Assembly: GCA_947443645.1 (NCBI GenBank)
Contig: CANEXF010000005.1
Location: 124,001-188,000 of the forward strand
Length of the DNA: 64,000 nt
Source: Comamonadaceae bacterium
GTDB lineage: Bacteria > Pseudomonadota > Gammaproteobacteria > Burkholderiales > Burkholderiaceae_C
Direction: 5' to 3'
Below the pieces are notes generated by a model, which ran no database searches, was not told the origin of the DNA, and saw only the letters and a program-made list of their open reading frames with translations. The position numbers were made by a program, and so were the translations under genes. Of this stretch, positions 10,721 through 22,072 are shown piece by piece. How positions within the stretch are numbered: position 1 is the first letter of the stretch; the number at the start of each line of letters is the position of its first letter.

Positions 10721-10733
10721 TGCAGGATATGAA

Positions 10734-10810
10734 TGGTGGGGCGTCACAGACTTGAACTGTGGACCAAAGGATTATGAGTCCTCTGCTCTAACCAACTGAG
10801 CTAACGCCCC
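10734..10810 (-). tRNA. tRNA with CAT anticodon (elongator Met or Ile2)
   Basis: Minus strand GGGGCGTTAGCTCAGTTGGTTAGAGCAGAGGACTCATAATCCTTTGG...GACGCCCCACCA; loop CTCATAA; Met versus Ile2 not decidable by eye. Confidence 0.93.
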
Positions 10811-11049
10811 AACCGAATCAGTATTGTAAAGGGGTACATGCACCCTTTCTGACAAGCCATGGTGAGCCCTCGCCTATAAACATGCGGTTCGGCCCATTTG
10901 GGACGGAGAATAGATGTGCCTTGCAGCATCTGACCGGATTTATGAGAACGCATGGCCAGAAGCGCCGAAGCAGTCTCAGGATATGCAAAACAGCGTGAAA
11001 ACATTTCCCGTATCATGCTTCGTCGGACATTTAAAAAAGATAGCACTTC

Positions 11050-11580
11050 ATGCCCAAACTCGCCACAGGCCCTATCGCCGCAATAACCGCAGTTTCAGTT
11101 ACTGCAATTTTTCTTGTATTTGGCTACCTGGCTTATGCACAAGGCTGGCTTCAGTTCAGCGCGCATGCCGACAAATCGGCCGACGAACAGCTGCTGGCCA
11201 ATGAGAAAAAGTCTGACGACGATGGTGTTAATTTCATCTGCGAGGCCAAATACTCCATGCCTATCGCTGAACTTGAAGGCCCCATCAAAAAGCATACGGA
11301 AATGATTGCCGCAGGTCTGGACTACAAAAACAAGGCTGGCTGGTACCAGGGTGAGTTTTCAATCTCGGAATCGCGCAAGGGCAAACTTGTCATGCAGGGG
11401 ACCAAGGCCGTGGTCACCAGGCCGGCGATGTTCGAGCGCTTTGGCGTCATGATTACCGGCGAGCAATTCACACTCGAACGCAGCACCGGCGAGTTTGTGC
11501 AGACATTGACCATCAGGGACGGACGCAAGGTTGACCTGATCAGGGGCTATTGCGGCAAGCTCATCAGAGCGCCGTTTTAG
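11050..11580 (+). CDS. Hypothetical protein with N-terminal transmembrane segment
   Basis: 176 aa; one hydrophobic N-terminal segment, no recognised motif. Confidence 0.7.
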   Translation: MPKLATGPIAAITAVSVTAIFLVFGYLAYAQGWLQFSAHADKSADEQLLANEKKSDDDGVNFICEAKYSMPIAELEGPIKKHTEMIAAGLDYKNKAGWYQGEFSISESRKGKLVMQGTKAVVTRPAMFERFGVMITGEQFTLERSTGEFVQTLTIRDGRKVDLIRGYCGKLIRAPF

Positions 11581-11629
11581 TCCAGGCGCCATACGCCGTT
11601 CCCTGAAAATAAGGAGCGGCGGCCAATAA

Positions 11630-12649
11630 TCACTTGCTGTGGCTCAGCGCCGTGCTCACCAGCTTGGAAGTGATGTCGACAATCTGAATCATTTTTTCGT
11701 AAGGCATGCGCATGGGCCCGATGACACCCAAGGTGCCAACCACCTGGCCGTCGACCTCATAGGGCGCTGTCACCACAGACAACTCTTGGTAAGGAATTAC
11801 CTGGCTCTCACCACCGATGTAAATACGCACGCCCTCAGCGCGACTGGACACGTCCAGCAGCTGCATGAGTTGCGCTTTTTGCTCAAAAAGATCAAACAGC
11901 TTGCGCAGGTTGCCCATGTCGCTGGAAAAGTCACTGACAGCCAACAGGTTGCGTTCACCTGAAACAACCACCTCATCACGCGACTCGATGGCTTCGGAGC
12001 TGACCTTGACCGCTGCGTGCATGAGAGTGGCGATTTCACCTCGCAAGGCATCGACCTCGTTCTTCAGCCGTTCCCTGACCTCTTCGATCGCCATGCCCGC
12101 ATAGTGCGAGTTCAGGAAGTTAGCAGCTTCTATGAGCTGACTCTGGGTGTAGTCCGCCTCGGTAAAAATGACGCGATTTTGCACGTCACCATCAGGCGAA
12201 ACGATGATCACCAGAAAACGCCGCTCGGAAAGTCTTAAAAACTCAATGTGGCGAAACACCGAACTGCGGCGCGGCGCCATGACGACTCCAACAAATTGCG
12301 AGAGGCTGGACAGCATGTGGGCGGCATTGCTCAGCACTTTCTGCGGCTGGTCTGGCGCTAGCCGCGGCGCATTCATGGAACCGCCGGCCATGAACTGGTC
12401 CCGCTGCGTGGTCAGCATGGTGTCTACAAAAAGGCGATAGCCCCTGGCAGTTGGAATCCGTCCTGCAGAAGTGTGCGGACTGACGATCAACCCCAGCTCC
12501 TCGAGGTCGCTCATGACATTGCGTATCGTGGCGGGAGAGAGCTCCAGCCCCGAAGCCCTGGACAGCGTGCGTGAGCCGACCGGCTGACCATCAGCAATGT
12601 AGCGCTCGACCAGCGCTTTCAACAACAATCGTGCGCGATCATCAAGCAT
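11630..12649 (-). CDS. hrcA: Heat-inducible transcription repressor HrcA
   Basis: [62 protein letters not shown]. Confidence 0.95.
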   Translation of the reverse strand: MLDDRARLLLKALVERYIADGQPVGSRTLSRASGLELSPATIRNVMSDLEELGLIVSPHTSAGRIPTARGYRLFVDTMLTTQRDQFMAGGSMNAPRLAPDQPQKVLSNAAHMLSSLSQFVGVVMAPRRSSVFRHIEFLRLSERRFLVIIVSPDGDVQNRVIFTEADYTQSQLIEAANFLNSHYAGMAIEEVRERLKNEVDALRGEIATLMHAAVKVSSEAIESRDEVVVSGERNLLAVSDFSSDMGNLRKLFDLFEQKAQLMQLLDVSSRAEGVRIYIGGESQVIPYQELSVVTAPYEVDGQVVGTLGVIGPMRMPYEKMIQIVDITSKLVSTALSHSK

Positions 12650-12697
12650 GGTGACATTCTACGAAGCTTGGAACAAATCTTGTGATGTAATTTGCCA

Positions 12698-13573
12698 ATG
12701 AAGTCGCAATTCCGCCATGTAGCACTCATCGGCAAGTATCAAGCTCAAGGTTCACGTTCCGCATTGGAAAGCATTGCGCTTTTTTTAAGCTCTCAGGGCT
12801 GTGACGTCTCCATTGAGCAAGACACCGCCAGCAACACCGGTTTAACGCAGTATCCGATTCTGGACGTCGCAGGCATAGGGGCCAATTGCGACCTCGCGCT
12901 GGTGGTCGGTGGTGATGGCACCATGCTGGGCATTGGCCGGCTGCTGGCTCAGTTTGGCGTCCCCCTCATAGGCATCAACCAGGGCCGGCTTGGCTTTATC
13001 ACCGACATCGCTTTTGAGGATTTCCAGACCGTGCTCGGGCCCATGCTGCGCGGGGAGTTTGAGGAAGACCGGCGCTGGATGATGCGGGCGAAAGTCGTGC
13101 GCGATGGACACTGCGTTTTCACATCGACCGCCATGAACGATGTGGTTGTCAACCGCGGCGCAACTGCGGGCATGGTCGAGCTCAGAGTCGAAGTAGACGG
13201 ACGCTTTGTCGCCAACCAGCGCGCCGATGGACTGATCATCGCAACCCCAACAGGATCGACCGCCTACGCCTTGTCAGCGGGCGGACCTTTGCTGCACCCT
13301 TCCATTGCCGGTTGGATTCTTGTGCCGATTGCGCCGCATAACCTGTCAAACCGGCCCATAGTGCTCTCCGACAGCGGCGAGATAACGGTTGAAATAGTCG
13401 CCGGCAGGGACGCCAGCGCCAATTTCGACATGCAGTCGCTGGCAAGTCTGCAGCACGGCGACCGGATCACCGTGAGGCGCTCAGATCACCAAATGCTGTT
13501 CCTTCATCCCAAGGGCTGGAGCTACTTCGACACCCTGCGTAAAAAACTTCACTGGAATGAGGGCGTGGCTTGA
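12698..13573 (+). CDS. nadK: NAD kinase
   Basis: [43 protein letters not shown]. Confidence 0.95.
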   Translation: MKSQFRHVALIGKYQAQGSRSALESIALFLSSQGCDVSIEQDTASNTGLTQYPILDVAGIGANCDLALVVGGDGTMLGIGRLLAQFGVPLIGINQGRLGFITDIAFEDFQTVLGPMLRGEFEEDRRWMMRAKVVRDGHCVFTSTAMNDVVVNRGATAGMVELRVEVDGRFVANQRADGLIIATPTGSTAYALSAGGPLLHPSIAGWILVPIAPHNLSNRPIVLSDSGEITVEIVAGRDASANFDMQSLASLQHGDRITVRRSDHQMLFLHPKGWSYFDTLRKKLHWNEGVA

Positions 13574-13592
13574 GCCCCGCGCTGTTTTTGTC

Positions 13593-15236
13593 ATGAGCCT
13601 AAAAAGCATTTCACTGCGCGATTTCGTCATCGTTCATGCTTTGGACCTCGATCTGGAAGCTGGCTTCAGCGTGCTCACGGGCGAAACGGGCGCCGGAAAA
13701 TCTATCCTCATTGACGCTCTTCAGCTAGCGCTAGGCGCCAGAGCTGACGCTGGCGTGGTGCGTGAAGGCGCCCAGCGCTGCGAAATCAGCGCGGAATTTG
13801 ACAACCCAGCTTCACTACGCGACTGGCTTGACCAGGCCGGCTTCGTCGCGAGCGAGACGCTTTTACTCAGGCGCACGATTGACATACAGGGCAAAAGCCG
13901 TGCCTGGATCAATGGCAGCGCGGCCACGGCAACGCAGCTCAGGGACATCGCGGACAAGTTGGTGGACATTCATGGTCAGCATGCCTGGCAAAGCCTGACA
14001 CGCCCCGATGCGGTGCGTGGACTGCTTGATTCCTATGGCGCGGTGTCCACGCAATTGCTGGTTCAACGCTGGCAGGAATGGCGGAACACGCAAAAGACTC
14101 TGCTGGAAGCGCGCAACGCACAAGATGGTTTACAGCTTGAACGTGAACGGCTGACCTGGCAGATTGGCGAGCTCGAAAAATTGTCGCCTGGCGCCGATGA
14201 GTGGGAAGATCTCAACGCACAGCACAGCCGACTCTCAAACGCCCAGGCACTGAGAGACGCCGTGCAGTCTGCACTGGATGCGCTTGAAGAGTCCGAGAAA
14301 AACGCCAGTAGCCTGCTGGCCCAGGCACTGGCATTGCTTCAAGGCCAGGAACACATAGAAGCGCAGTTCATACCCATGACTGAGGTATTGCGCAGTGCGC
14401 TGGCCCAAGCCGAGGACGTGGTCCACTCGCTGCACGGCTATGCCAGGCACGCAGAGCTGGAACCCCAGCGCCTGGGTGAACTCGATGAGCGGCTATCGCT
14501 CTGGATCAGCCTTGCCCGGCGATACAAGCGCTTGCCGTCAGACCTGCCAGAGTTGCTGGCAAGCTGGAAAGCCGAGCTGCAAAAGCTGGATGCGGCAAGC
14601 GACCTGGCCGCTCTTGAGCGTGCCGATCAGCTGGCGCAAACGGCCTATATGGACGAAGCCAGGAAAATTTCAAAACTTCGCGCGCGGGCTGCACCGGATC
14701 TGGCCAAAGCCATTACTGTGGCTATGCAGGGCCTGGGTATGCAAGGCGGGAAGTTTGACGTTGCGCTGACCAGCCTTGAGCAACCGGCCCAGTATGGTCT
14801 GGAACAAGCCGAGTTTCTGGTGGCAGGCCACAGTGGCAGCACGCCGCGTCCGGTGGGCAAAGTCGCCTCAGGCGGCGAGCTCTCGCGCATCGCACTGGCC
14901 ATCGCGGTCACGACCAGCCAGCTGGGGCAGGCGCAAACCCTGATATTCGACGAAGTCGATTCGGGCGTGGGCGGGGCTGTGGCTGAAACCGTGGGCAGAC
15001 TTATGAAACAGCTTGGCAAAGATCGCCAGGTCATGGCCGTGACCCACTTGCCGCAGGTAGCTGCTTGTTCAGACCAGCATCTGGTCGTGGCAAAGCAAAC
15101 AGAAAACGGCAAGACCTTCAGCACTGTGGCGTCTGTCCATGGTGAGCAACGTGTCGCTGAAATTGCCCGCATGCTGGGCGGGGAAAAACTGTCCGGTACA
15201 ACATTGGCACATGCCAAGGAAATGCTTGGTCAATGA
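13593..15236 (+). CDS. recN: DNA repair protein RecN
   Basis: [53 protein letters not shown] at 13593. Confidence 0.95.
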   Translation: MSLKSISLRDFVIVHALDLDLEAGFSVLTGETGAGKSILIDALQLALGARADAGVVREGAQRCEISAEFDNPASLRDWLDQAGFVASETLLLRRTIDIQGKSRAWINGSAATATQLRDIADKLVDIHGQHAWQSLTRPDAVRGLLDSYGAVSTQLLVQRWQEWRNTQKTLLEARNAQDGLQLERERLTWQIGELEKLSPGADEWEDLNAQHSRLSNAQALRDAVQSALDALEESEKNASSLLAQALALLQGQEHIEAQFIPMTEVLRSALAQAEDVVHSLHGYARHAELEPQRLGELDERLSLWISLARRYKRLPSDLPELLASWKAELQKLDAASDLAALERADQLAQTAYMDEARKISKLRARAAPDLAKAITVAMQGLGMQGGKFDVALTSLEQPAQYGLEQAEFLVAGHSGSTPRPVGKVASGGELSRIALAIAVTTSQLGQAQTLIFDEVDSGVGGAVAETVGRLMKQLGKDRQVMAVTHLPQVAACSDQHLVVAKQTENGKTFSTVASVHGEQRVAEIARMLGGEKLSGTTLAHAKEMLGQ

Positions 15237-16105
15237 AACCTGCGCTGGAAATGGTCCTCATAACCGGCATGTCGGGCTCCGGCAAGTCGGTTGCCCTGCA
15301 TGCACTGGAGGACGCGGGCTACTACTGCGTGGACAACCTGCCGCCGGAGTTGCTCACCCCTTTTGTAGCGCTGGAAAATCAGCAGGGCTTGCGAAAAGTC
15401 GCCATCGCCATGGACGTGCGCAGCGCCACCTCGCTACCGCAAGTTCCAAAACAACTGCAACAGTTGCGCGCCGAGGGCGTGGCTTTGCAGTCGCTTTTTC
15501 TCGATGCCAATACTGAAACGCTGGTCAGGCGCTTCTCAGAAACGCGTCGCCTTCACCCCTTGTCGCGCATAGATGCGACAGACCAGCACAGAGCACTGGT
15601 GGAGGCCATCGAGCTTGAGCGCGAATTGCTCGCCGAACTGCGTGAACAGGCGCACGTGGTGGACACCAGCATGATCCGGTCCTCACAGCTTCAAGGCTAT
15701 GTGAAATCCATGCTGTCTGCGCCAGCAAGCCAGTTGACCCTGGTGTTTGAGTCTTTTGCCTTCAAGCGCGGCGTCCCACTGGATGCCGACTATGTTTTTG
15801 ACGTTCGCATGCTGCCCAATCCTCACTACGAGTCAAATCTGCGCGACCTGACTGGCCAGCATGAGGCGGTTGCCGACTACCTGCGCGAACACGCAGAAGT
15901 CAACGACATGTTCCGGCATATCGAGCAATTTATCAGCCACTGGCTGCATGCACTGGTCAGGGATCACCGCAGCTATGTGACTGTGGCCATTGGTTGTACA
16001 GGCGGTCAACACCGCTCTGTCTACCTGGTGGAAGAGCTGGCGCGTACATTCGGCCAGCGCTGGAAAACGCTCAAACGCCATAGAGAGCTTGACGCTGCTG
16101 GCTGA
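15233..16105 (+). CDS. rapZ: RapZ RNase adapter/P-loop protein
   Basis: [45 protein letters not shown]. Confidence 0.95.
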   Translation: MKPALEMVLITGMSGSGKSVALHALEDAGYYCVDNLPPELLTPFVALENQQGLRKVAIAMDVRSATSLPQVPKQLQQLRAEGVALQSLFLDANTETLVRRFSETRRLHPLSRIDATDQHRALVEAIELERELLAELREQAHVVDTSMIRSSQLQGYVKSMLSAPASQLTLVFESFAFKRGVPLDADYVFDVRMLPNPHYESNLRDLTGQHEAVADYLREHAEVNDMFRHIEQFISHWLHALVRDHRSYVTVAIGCTGGQHRSVYLVEELARTFGQRWKTLKRHRELDAAG

Positions 16106-16159
16106 TCTTGAGGTTCACGTCTGGCGCTTCAAACCAGACCCATGGGCACTTGAGTCAGC

Positions 16160-17242
16160 CTAGACAGGCTCGTCTTCCAGCAGCTTGCGAATCGGCGCCG
16201 GCAGTCCTAACTCGGGCCATTGGCCAGGTTCAAACCACGCGCCTGTCGGTTCCGGCTCGCTCACAGCCGAAGTCCGGGTCGGCATGTGCTGCAGCTCGGA
16301 AAACCCCGCCATCATGGGCGACAAATGCAAATCCTTGTGCGTCAGAACATGTTTGAAAGTCCTGAGCGCCTCAAGCCGGCTGCGCACCGGCTCGGGCAGA
16401 AAGGCCGTCAAAGCCTCATGGCTCTCAAATACCGGCAGGCAATAAAGCCCGCCCCAAATGCCTGAATCGGGACGGCGCTCCAGCCACACAGACCCGTCTG
16501 GCCTTTGCGCCCAGAGCAGGCTCAGCTTCTGCGCACTGCGCTTGAGCTTCCTGGTCTTAACTGGATACTTCTGCGCCTCGCCCCGCGCAAAACCCTGGCA
16601 CATGGACTGCACCGGACAGACCTCGCACTGCGGCTTTCTAAGCGTGCAGACCGTCGCACCCAAATCCATCAAGCCTTGGGTGTACCTGGGCATCATCTGA
16701 GCGAGATCGTTTTGCGGCAGCAATTGCCGGGCAATAGCCAACAACTCGCGCTCTTGAGCGCCCAGCGCAAGATCACCGGGAAAAGCCATCACACGCGTCA
16801 ACACACGCTTGACATTGCCGTCCAGTATCGCCACGCGCTCGGCAAAGCAAAACGAGGCCACCGCAGCGGCGGTGGAAGGCCCTATGCCCGGCAAAGTTTG
16901 CAACTGCTCCGCATTGTCGGGAAACTGCCCGGCGTGTAGCGCAACGATCTGTTGCGCGCAGCGATGCAAGTTGCGTGCACGACTGTAGTAACCAAGTCCG
17001 CTCCACAAGGCCAGCACTTCGTCGGGCTGAGCCGCAGCCAGCGCACTTACGTCTGGGAAGCGCTGCATGAACCTGGCGTAATAATCGACAACGGTGGACA
17101 CCTGCGTCTGTTGCAGCATGATTTCGGACAACCACACCAGATAGGGGTCACGCGTGTTTTGCCAGGGCAGGCTGTTACGACCGTGTGTCTTTTGCCAGTC
17201 AACCAGTACTTGCGAAAAATGCTTGGGCAGGCTCTGCATCAA
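16160..17242 (-). CDS. mutY: A/G-specific adenine glycosylase
   Basis: PYLVWLSEIMLQQTQVSTVVDYY, LPGIGPSTAAAVASF, CxxxxxxCxxCxxxxxC cluster. Confidence 0.95.
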   Translation of the reverse strand: MMQSLPKHFSQVLVDWQKTHGRNSLPWQNTRDPYLVWLSEIMLQQTQVSTVVDYYARFMQRFPDVSALAAAQPDEVLALWSGLGYYSRARNLHRCAQQIVALHAGQFPDNAEQLQTLPGIGPSTAAAVASFCFAERVAILDGNVKRVLTRVMAFPGDLALGAQERELLAIARQLLPQNDLAQMMPRYTQGLMDLGATVCTLRKPQCEVCPVQSMCQGFARGEAQKYPVKTRKLKRSAQKLSLLWAQRPDGSVWLERRPDSGIWGGLYCLPVFESHEALTAFLPEPVRSRLEALRTFKHVLTHKDLHLSPMMAGFSELQHMPTRTSAVSEPEPTGAWFEPGQWPELGLPAPIRKLLEDEPV

Positions 17243-19224
17243 GCCAGCGCACCCGCCAGGCTGACATGCGCAGCCACCGGCATGGCAGCGTGTTTCTGTG
17301 TTGCCATCGGTGAAGTCGCCAGATGCGAGGTCAACTCCTTGAGCTTGCTGTCCAGCGCATTGAGCTCATTTTCCTGCTCAATGATTTCAGCAATGCGTTC
17401 ATCGAGTCCGCATGCGGCACTCTGAATGCGCTCGATCGCATCGAGGCGCCGTCCGAAATTGCGCCGCCGCTCACGCAGTTGCGCATCCAGCTGGGAAGCA
17501 GCAGACTTGTTCCAGAGCTCGACCTCGCCCAGCGCTGATTCGTAGACCACTCGCAAACGGGTTGAAAGCGCGCGCACCAGCCGATCTGAAAAATCAGGCT
17601 GTGAAAGCTTGAGCACATTGCTCATGCCAAGATACTGCAGATGGCTGAGTTCGATCAAGTCCAGGTCATGGGCAAAGCAGGTTAATTCCGGCTCTTTGGG
17701 CGCCTGAAGCGAAAACCCGAATTCAGCGTTGAGCTGTTTGAAAGACGCCAGCAGCATCGAATGAATGTCTGCGCTGATGATCTGCGACTTCTGCAAACCC
17801 TCGCGCAAGCGCGAAAAAGTCTGCCCGTAGGCTTTTTTTACCCCCAGCTTGATGCCGGGTTGCTTGAGCGCATGGGTCAGTTCCGACAGTTCCCCCTTGA
17901 GCGTTGGCGTGCTGAGCAAGGTAAAAACCTCCCGCAGCAGTTTGACGTGCACCGAACGAACAGCGTGTATTTTGGCGCCGCTGGTGTCAAATTCGGTCTG
18001 TTCCTGCTCAATACGTGCGCGCATGTGCTTGATCACCGCGGCATTCTTGCCACGCAAGCCACGCAGTTCATCCATCTGCTCGGCCAGATCGCGACGGCGA
18101 ATATTGATGGCGCGACCCGCCTCGGTACGAAGTTCAGCTATCCCGCCAGCCACCGCAGCTCGTAGAATTTTTTGCCGCTGCCCGAGAATGCCTTCAGCGA
18201 GCGCCAACTCAAGAACCGGCAGGCAGCTGGCGCGCAACAGCTCATCGTCGCGATTGACCTTGGCGACCAGTCCTTTTTGGGCCGAAACAGCAATCACCCT
18301 GGACTCGGGCAGGCAGAGTATTTCTGCCGATGTGGCACGCTGCCTTTCAATCTGGCCCTGGACCTGCTCGGGCGAACTCAATGCGTCCCACAAGGTGTCT
18401 ATCTTGTTCAAGACAACCAGCCGCGTCATGAGCTCGTCATCACCTGCAATCAGATGTTCACGCCAGATGGCCAGATCGGATTTGGTCACGCCCGTGTCAG
18501 CGGCGAGTATGAACACCACGGCCTGTGCCTGGGGAATCAGGCTGACGGTCAGCTCCGGTTCGGCGCCAATTGCATTCAGGCCCGGGGTGTCCAGAATCAC
18601 CAGCCCCTGCTTGAGCAAAGGGTGGGCAATGTTGATCAGCGCGTGGCGCCATTTGGGCACCTCGATCAAACCGTCGGCGTCCACCAGCGGATTGTCATCA
18701 ATGTTCTCATCACTCCAGAAGCCCAGCGCAGTGGCCTGCTCTTTGCTCACGTGGCGAACTTCTGCGACCTTTTCCAAGGCCTGGGCAAGCTGGGCCGGGT
18801 CGTTGACATCCAGGTCTACCCGGGTCCATTTTTCAGGGACGGAACGCCACTCCATCAAGGCTTGCGCCTGCAAGCGGGTTTCGATCGGCAACAAACGCAG
18901 ACAAGGAGGCACATCGGCGTCGTAACCCAGCTCTGTCGGGCACATCGTGGTGCGCCCGGCGCTCGCCGGCATGATGCGACGACCGTAACCGGCGAAAAAG
19001 ATCGCGTTGATCAGTTCGGACTTGCCGCGCGAAAACTCAGCCACAAAGGCCACCATGACTTTGTCCGAGCGCACCTTCGACTCCAACTGGTGCAGGCGTT
19101 CTTCGACCGCAGCATCAAGCAGGTCGTGGTCTTTCATCCATTCGGCAAGAAGTTTGAGCCTGAGCGCAAACTCTCTACGCCATATGCCGTGCTGGTCGAA
19201 TTGTTCGTTAAAGGACATGATCAT
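17239..19224 (-). CDS. Dynamin-like large GTPase
   Basis: 661 aa; FSRGKSELINAIFFAGYG (P-loop), LVILDTPGLNAIG, LNKID; coiled C-terminus; 4-nt overlap with mutY. Confidence 0.85.
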   Translation of the reverse strand: MIMSFNEQFDQHGIWRREFALRLKLLAEWMKDHDLLDAAVEERLHQLESKVRSDKVMVAFVAEFSRGKSELINAIFFAGYGRRIMPASAGRTTMCPTELGYDADVPPCLRLLPIETRLQAQALMEWRSVPEKWTRVDLDVNDPAQLAQALEKVAEVRHVSKEQATALGFWSDENIDDNPLVDADGLIEVPKWRHALINIAHPLLKQGLVILDTPGLNAIGAEPELTVSLIPQAQAVVFILAADTGVTKSDLAIWREHLIAGDDELMTRLVVLNKIDTLWDALSSPEQVQGQIERQRATSAEILCLPESRVIAVSAQKGLVAKVNRDDELLRASCLPVLELALAEGILGQRQKILRAAVAGGIAELRTEAGRAINIRRRDLAEQMDELRGLRGKNAAVIKHMRARIEQEQTEFDTSGAKIHAVRSVHVKLLREVFTLLSTPTLKGELSELTHALKQPGIKLGVKKAYGQTFSRLREGLQKSQIISADIHSMLLASFKQLNAEFGFSLQAPKEPELTCFAHDLDLIELSHLQYLGMSNVLKLSQPDFSDRLVRALSTRLRVVYESALGEVELWNKSAASQLDAQLRERRRNFGRRLDAIERIQSAACGLDERIAEIIEQENELNALDSKLKELTSHLATSPMATQKHAAMPVAAHVSLAGALA

Positions 19225-19314
19225 TCGTCAGTCGAGGTAAGTCAATATAGCATCGCCATCCCGAAACAGCCATCTTGCGGCCTCACGCGGCAACTGGCCA
19301 CCTTCACTTGTTTA

Positions 19315-20130
19315 TCAAGGCTTCTGGCAGCTGGCACAGTAAAAAGTCGAGCGCTGGCCCTGGCGCAAGCTCTTGACTGGACTGCCGCAGACCCGGCACG
19401 GCAGTCCGCCACGGTCATAAACCATGGCTTCGAGCTGAAAATGACCCGACTCGCCATTGGCGTTGGAAAAATCTTTCAGTGTGCTTCCGCCTTTTGCAAC
19501 AGCTTGAGCCAAAACCTGCCGAATCGCCTCGTGAAGACGAGCTGAACGCGGCTTGCTCATGCTGTTGGCCCGCGTCGTGGGCCGAATCCCCGCCAGAAAC
19601 AGCGTTTCGGATGCATAAATATTTCCGACCCCGACCACAATGTCACCAGCCAGCAACACTTGCTTGATCGCCGTTTTCCTGAGTTTGAGCGCGGCGTGAA
19701 AGGCCTGGGCATCAAAATCATCGCCAAGCGGCTCCACGCCCAGCCGGCCAAGCAGCTTGCGCGCCATGGGATCAAGCTCGCTTGCGGCATAGACTACCGC
19801 GCCAAAACGCCGCGGGTCATGCAAACGCAATGTCCCCTGGCTGGTCACCATTTCGAAGTGGTCATGTTTGCCAGGCAGCGGCAAATCAAAGCCAAAACTC
19901 AAGCTGCCGGACATGCCCAGATGAATCAGCAGCAGGCCTGCACTCAAATCAAGCAGCAAATACTTGCCGCGCCGGCGAACCCGCAGCACCGTCTGTCCGT
20001 GTAAGGAAGACGGCTCGCAGGCCAGCGGCCAACGCAAGGCTTTGCCCATGAAAACCGATTTGATTTGAGCGTTTGCAATGCGATCGGCAAAGCTCAGACG
20101 GGTGACTTCTACTTCGGGGAGTTCGGGCAT
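19315..20130 (-). CDS. mutM: Formamidopyrimidine-DNA glycosylase
   Basis: [11 protein letters not shown] start; zinc finger [25 protein letters not shown]. Confidence 0.96.
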   Translation of the reverse strand: MPELPEVEVTRLSFADRIANAQIKSVFMGKALRWPLACEPSSLHGQTVLRVRRRGKYLLLDLSAGLLLIHLGMSGSLSFGFDLPLPGKHDHFEMVTSQGTLRLHDPRRFGAVVYAASELDPMARKLLGRLGVEPLGDDFDAQAFHAALKLRKTAIKQVLLAGDIVVGVGNIYASETLFLAGIRPTTRANSMSKPRSARLHEAIRQVLAQAVAKGGSTLKDFSNANGESGHFQLEAMVYDRGGLPCRVCGSPVKSLRQGQRSTFYCASCQKP

Positions 20131-20255
20131 AAATATCGATAGTGGCCGCCTGGAGGCGTTGAGAAATCAAGCGTTGAAAATCAAAAACGAAGCCTCTTGC
20201 AGCATCTTTACGGAAACCGCAGCGCACGCCGCTAGGCTTCAATTATCATGGCCCG

Positions 20256-22037
20256 ATGAAGAAAAAACTTATCTGGACTGCGCTCGGCTTATTGCTGGCA
20301 ACGCCGCTGCTTCAGGCCCAGACAAAGCTCCCCACAGCTGCGCCGCAAAAGCCAAGGCCAGCGCTGGCGGAGTCAAACACCGCTGATGCCAATACTTCGG
20401 CACTGGACGGCGAGCTCTTTTACCAGCTGCTGGTCGGTGAAATCACCGCCCAGGAAGGCGAGCCCGGGGCAGGTTATGCGCTGATTCTTGATGCCGCCAG
20501 AAAAACCGGGGACGCACAGCTCTATCAGAGGGCTACGGAAATAGCCTTGCAATCGCGCTCCGGTGATGCGGCGCTGCAAGCAGCACTGGCCTGGAAACAG
20601 GCCTTGCCCACTGCGCGCGATCCCAATCGCTATGTGCTGCAGATCCTGATTGCGCTGAACCGCATTACCGAAACCGCTGTGCCGCTGAAAACAGGCATAG
20701 AACTGGCGCCAGCTGAAGACCGCTCGCTGGCGATAGCTGCAATTCCACGCGCCTACGCACGCGTCAACGACAAGAAGCTGGCCAGCGAGGTGGTCGAGCA
20801 GGCGCTCGCAGCTTATCTGGCCAATCCGGCTACAGCCGCGTCGGCCTGGACCACCGTGGCGCGCATGCGACTGGCCGCCGGCGACACCCAAGGCGCGCTA
20901 GCGGCAATAAAAACCGCATCAGCAGCAGACCCGCGCTATCAGGGTCCGGCGCTGGTCGCCATGGACCTGATGCAAGCCGGCGTGCCAGAAGCTGAACTTC
21001 TAGTCACACGCTATCTGGCCGACAACGGCAAGACCTATCCGGAAATACGCATGGGCTACGCACGCGCACTGCTTGATGCGCAGCGTTATGCCGAAGCCAG
21101 CGCACAGTTGCTGCAAGTCCTGCGCGACAAGCCGGACCTGGCACAAGCTTGGCTGGTACTGGGTTCCTTGCAGATGCAGGACAACCAGCTGGCTCAGGCT
21201 CAAGCCTCGCTGGAGCGCTACGTCGCCCTCAGCGAGCGCCAGAACGGGCAGGCTGAAGAGGATTCCAGTCGCGGCTTGACCCAGGCCTATCTGTCACTCG
21301 CGCAGCTGGCCGAAAAACGCAGGGACTTCGCAGCCGCAGAGCTCTGGATCAGCAAAATCGACAATGCCGACGACATGTTGCTGGTGCAGACCCGTCGCGC
21401 CTCCCTTCTCGCCAGTCAGGGGCAGCTGGCCGAAGGACGCCAGCTCATACGCAGCCTGCCGGAGCGCAATCCCGGCGACGCCCGCCTGAAACTGATGGCC
21501 GAAATCGGCCTGCTGCGTGATCTGCGCCAGTACCAGCTGGCCTATGACATGCTGGCCGAGGCGACGGCGCAATTCCCCGCTGAGGCTGAGCTGCTTTATG
21601 ACCAGGCCATGATGGCCGAAAAACTCGGGCAATTGCCTGATATGGAGCGTCTGCTCAGGCTTGCGATACAGGTCAAGCCAGATTACTACAACGCCTACAA
21701 CGCCCTGGGCTACTCGCTTGCAGACCGCAATGTGCGGCTGCCAGAGGCTAGAGATCTGATACGCAAGGCCCTCGAATACGTGCCAAACGACCCCTTTATT
21801 CGCGACAGCTTGGGCTGGGTCGAATTTCGCATGGGCAACGCGGCAGAAGCACTGAAGATCTTCGCGCAAGCCTTCAGCGCAAAACCTGATCCCGAGATAG
21901 CTGCGCACTACGGTGAGGTGTTGTGGAGCACAGGACAGCGCGACAAGGCTGTGGCCATCTGGCGCGAAGGTCGCGCACTCAACCCTGAAAACGAAACCTT
22001 GCAGGAAACGCTCAAACGCCTGCGGGTCAAGCTTTAA
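20256..22037 (+). CDS. TPR-repeat protein with signal peptide
   Basis: 593 aa; repeated TPR-like A/L/Y helices, e.g. YYNAYNALGYSLADRNVRLPEARDLIRKALEYVPNDPFIRDSLGWVEFRMGN. Confidence 0.85.
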   Translation: MKKKLIWTALGLLLATPLLQAQTKLPTAAPQKPRPALAESNTADANTSALDGELFYQLLVGEITAQEGEPGAGYALILDAARKTGDAQLYQRATEIALQSRSGDAALQAALAWKQALPTARDPNRYVLQILIALNRITETAVPLKTGIELAPAEDRSLAIAAIPRAYARVNDKKLASEVVEQALAAYLANPATAASAWTTVARMRLAAGDTQGALAAIKTASAADPRYQGPALVAMDLMQAGVPEAELLVTRYLADNGKTYPEIRMGYARALLDAQRYAEASAQLLQVLRDKPDLAQAWLVLGSLQMQDNQLAQAQASLERYVALSERQNGQAEEDSSRGLTQAYLSLAQLAEKRRDFAAAELWISKIDNADDMLLVQTRRASLLASQGQLAEGRQLIRSLPERNPGDARLKLMAEIGLLRDLRQYQLAYDMLAEATAQFPAEAELLYDQAMMAEKLGQLPDMERLLRLAIQVKPDYYNAYNALGYSLADRNVRLPEARDLIRKALEYVPNDPFIRDSLGWVEFRMGNAAEALKIFAQAFSAKPDPEIAAHYGEVLWSTGQRDKAVAIWREGRALNPENETLQETLKRLRVKL

Positions 22038-22072
22038 GCCTGAAACCGTTCATCAGAAACCAGAAACCGGCT

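Noticed and set aside
18172-19545. 457-aa plus-strand ORF opposite the dynamin-like GTPase
   Set aside because: Covers the antisense of a gene with clear GTPase motifs and runs into mutM; no motif of its own
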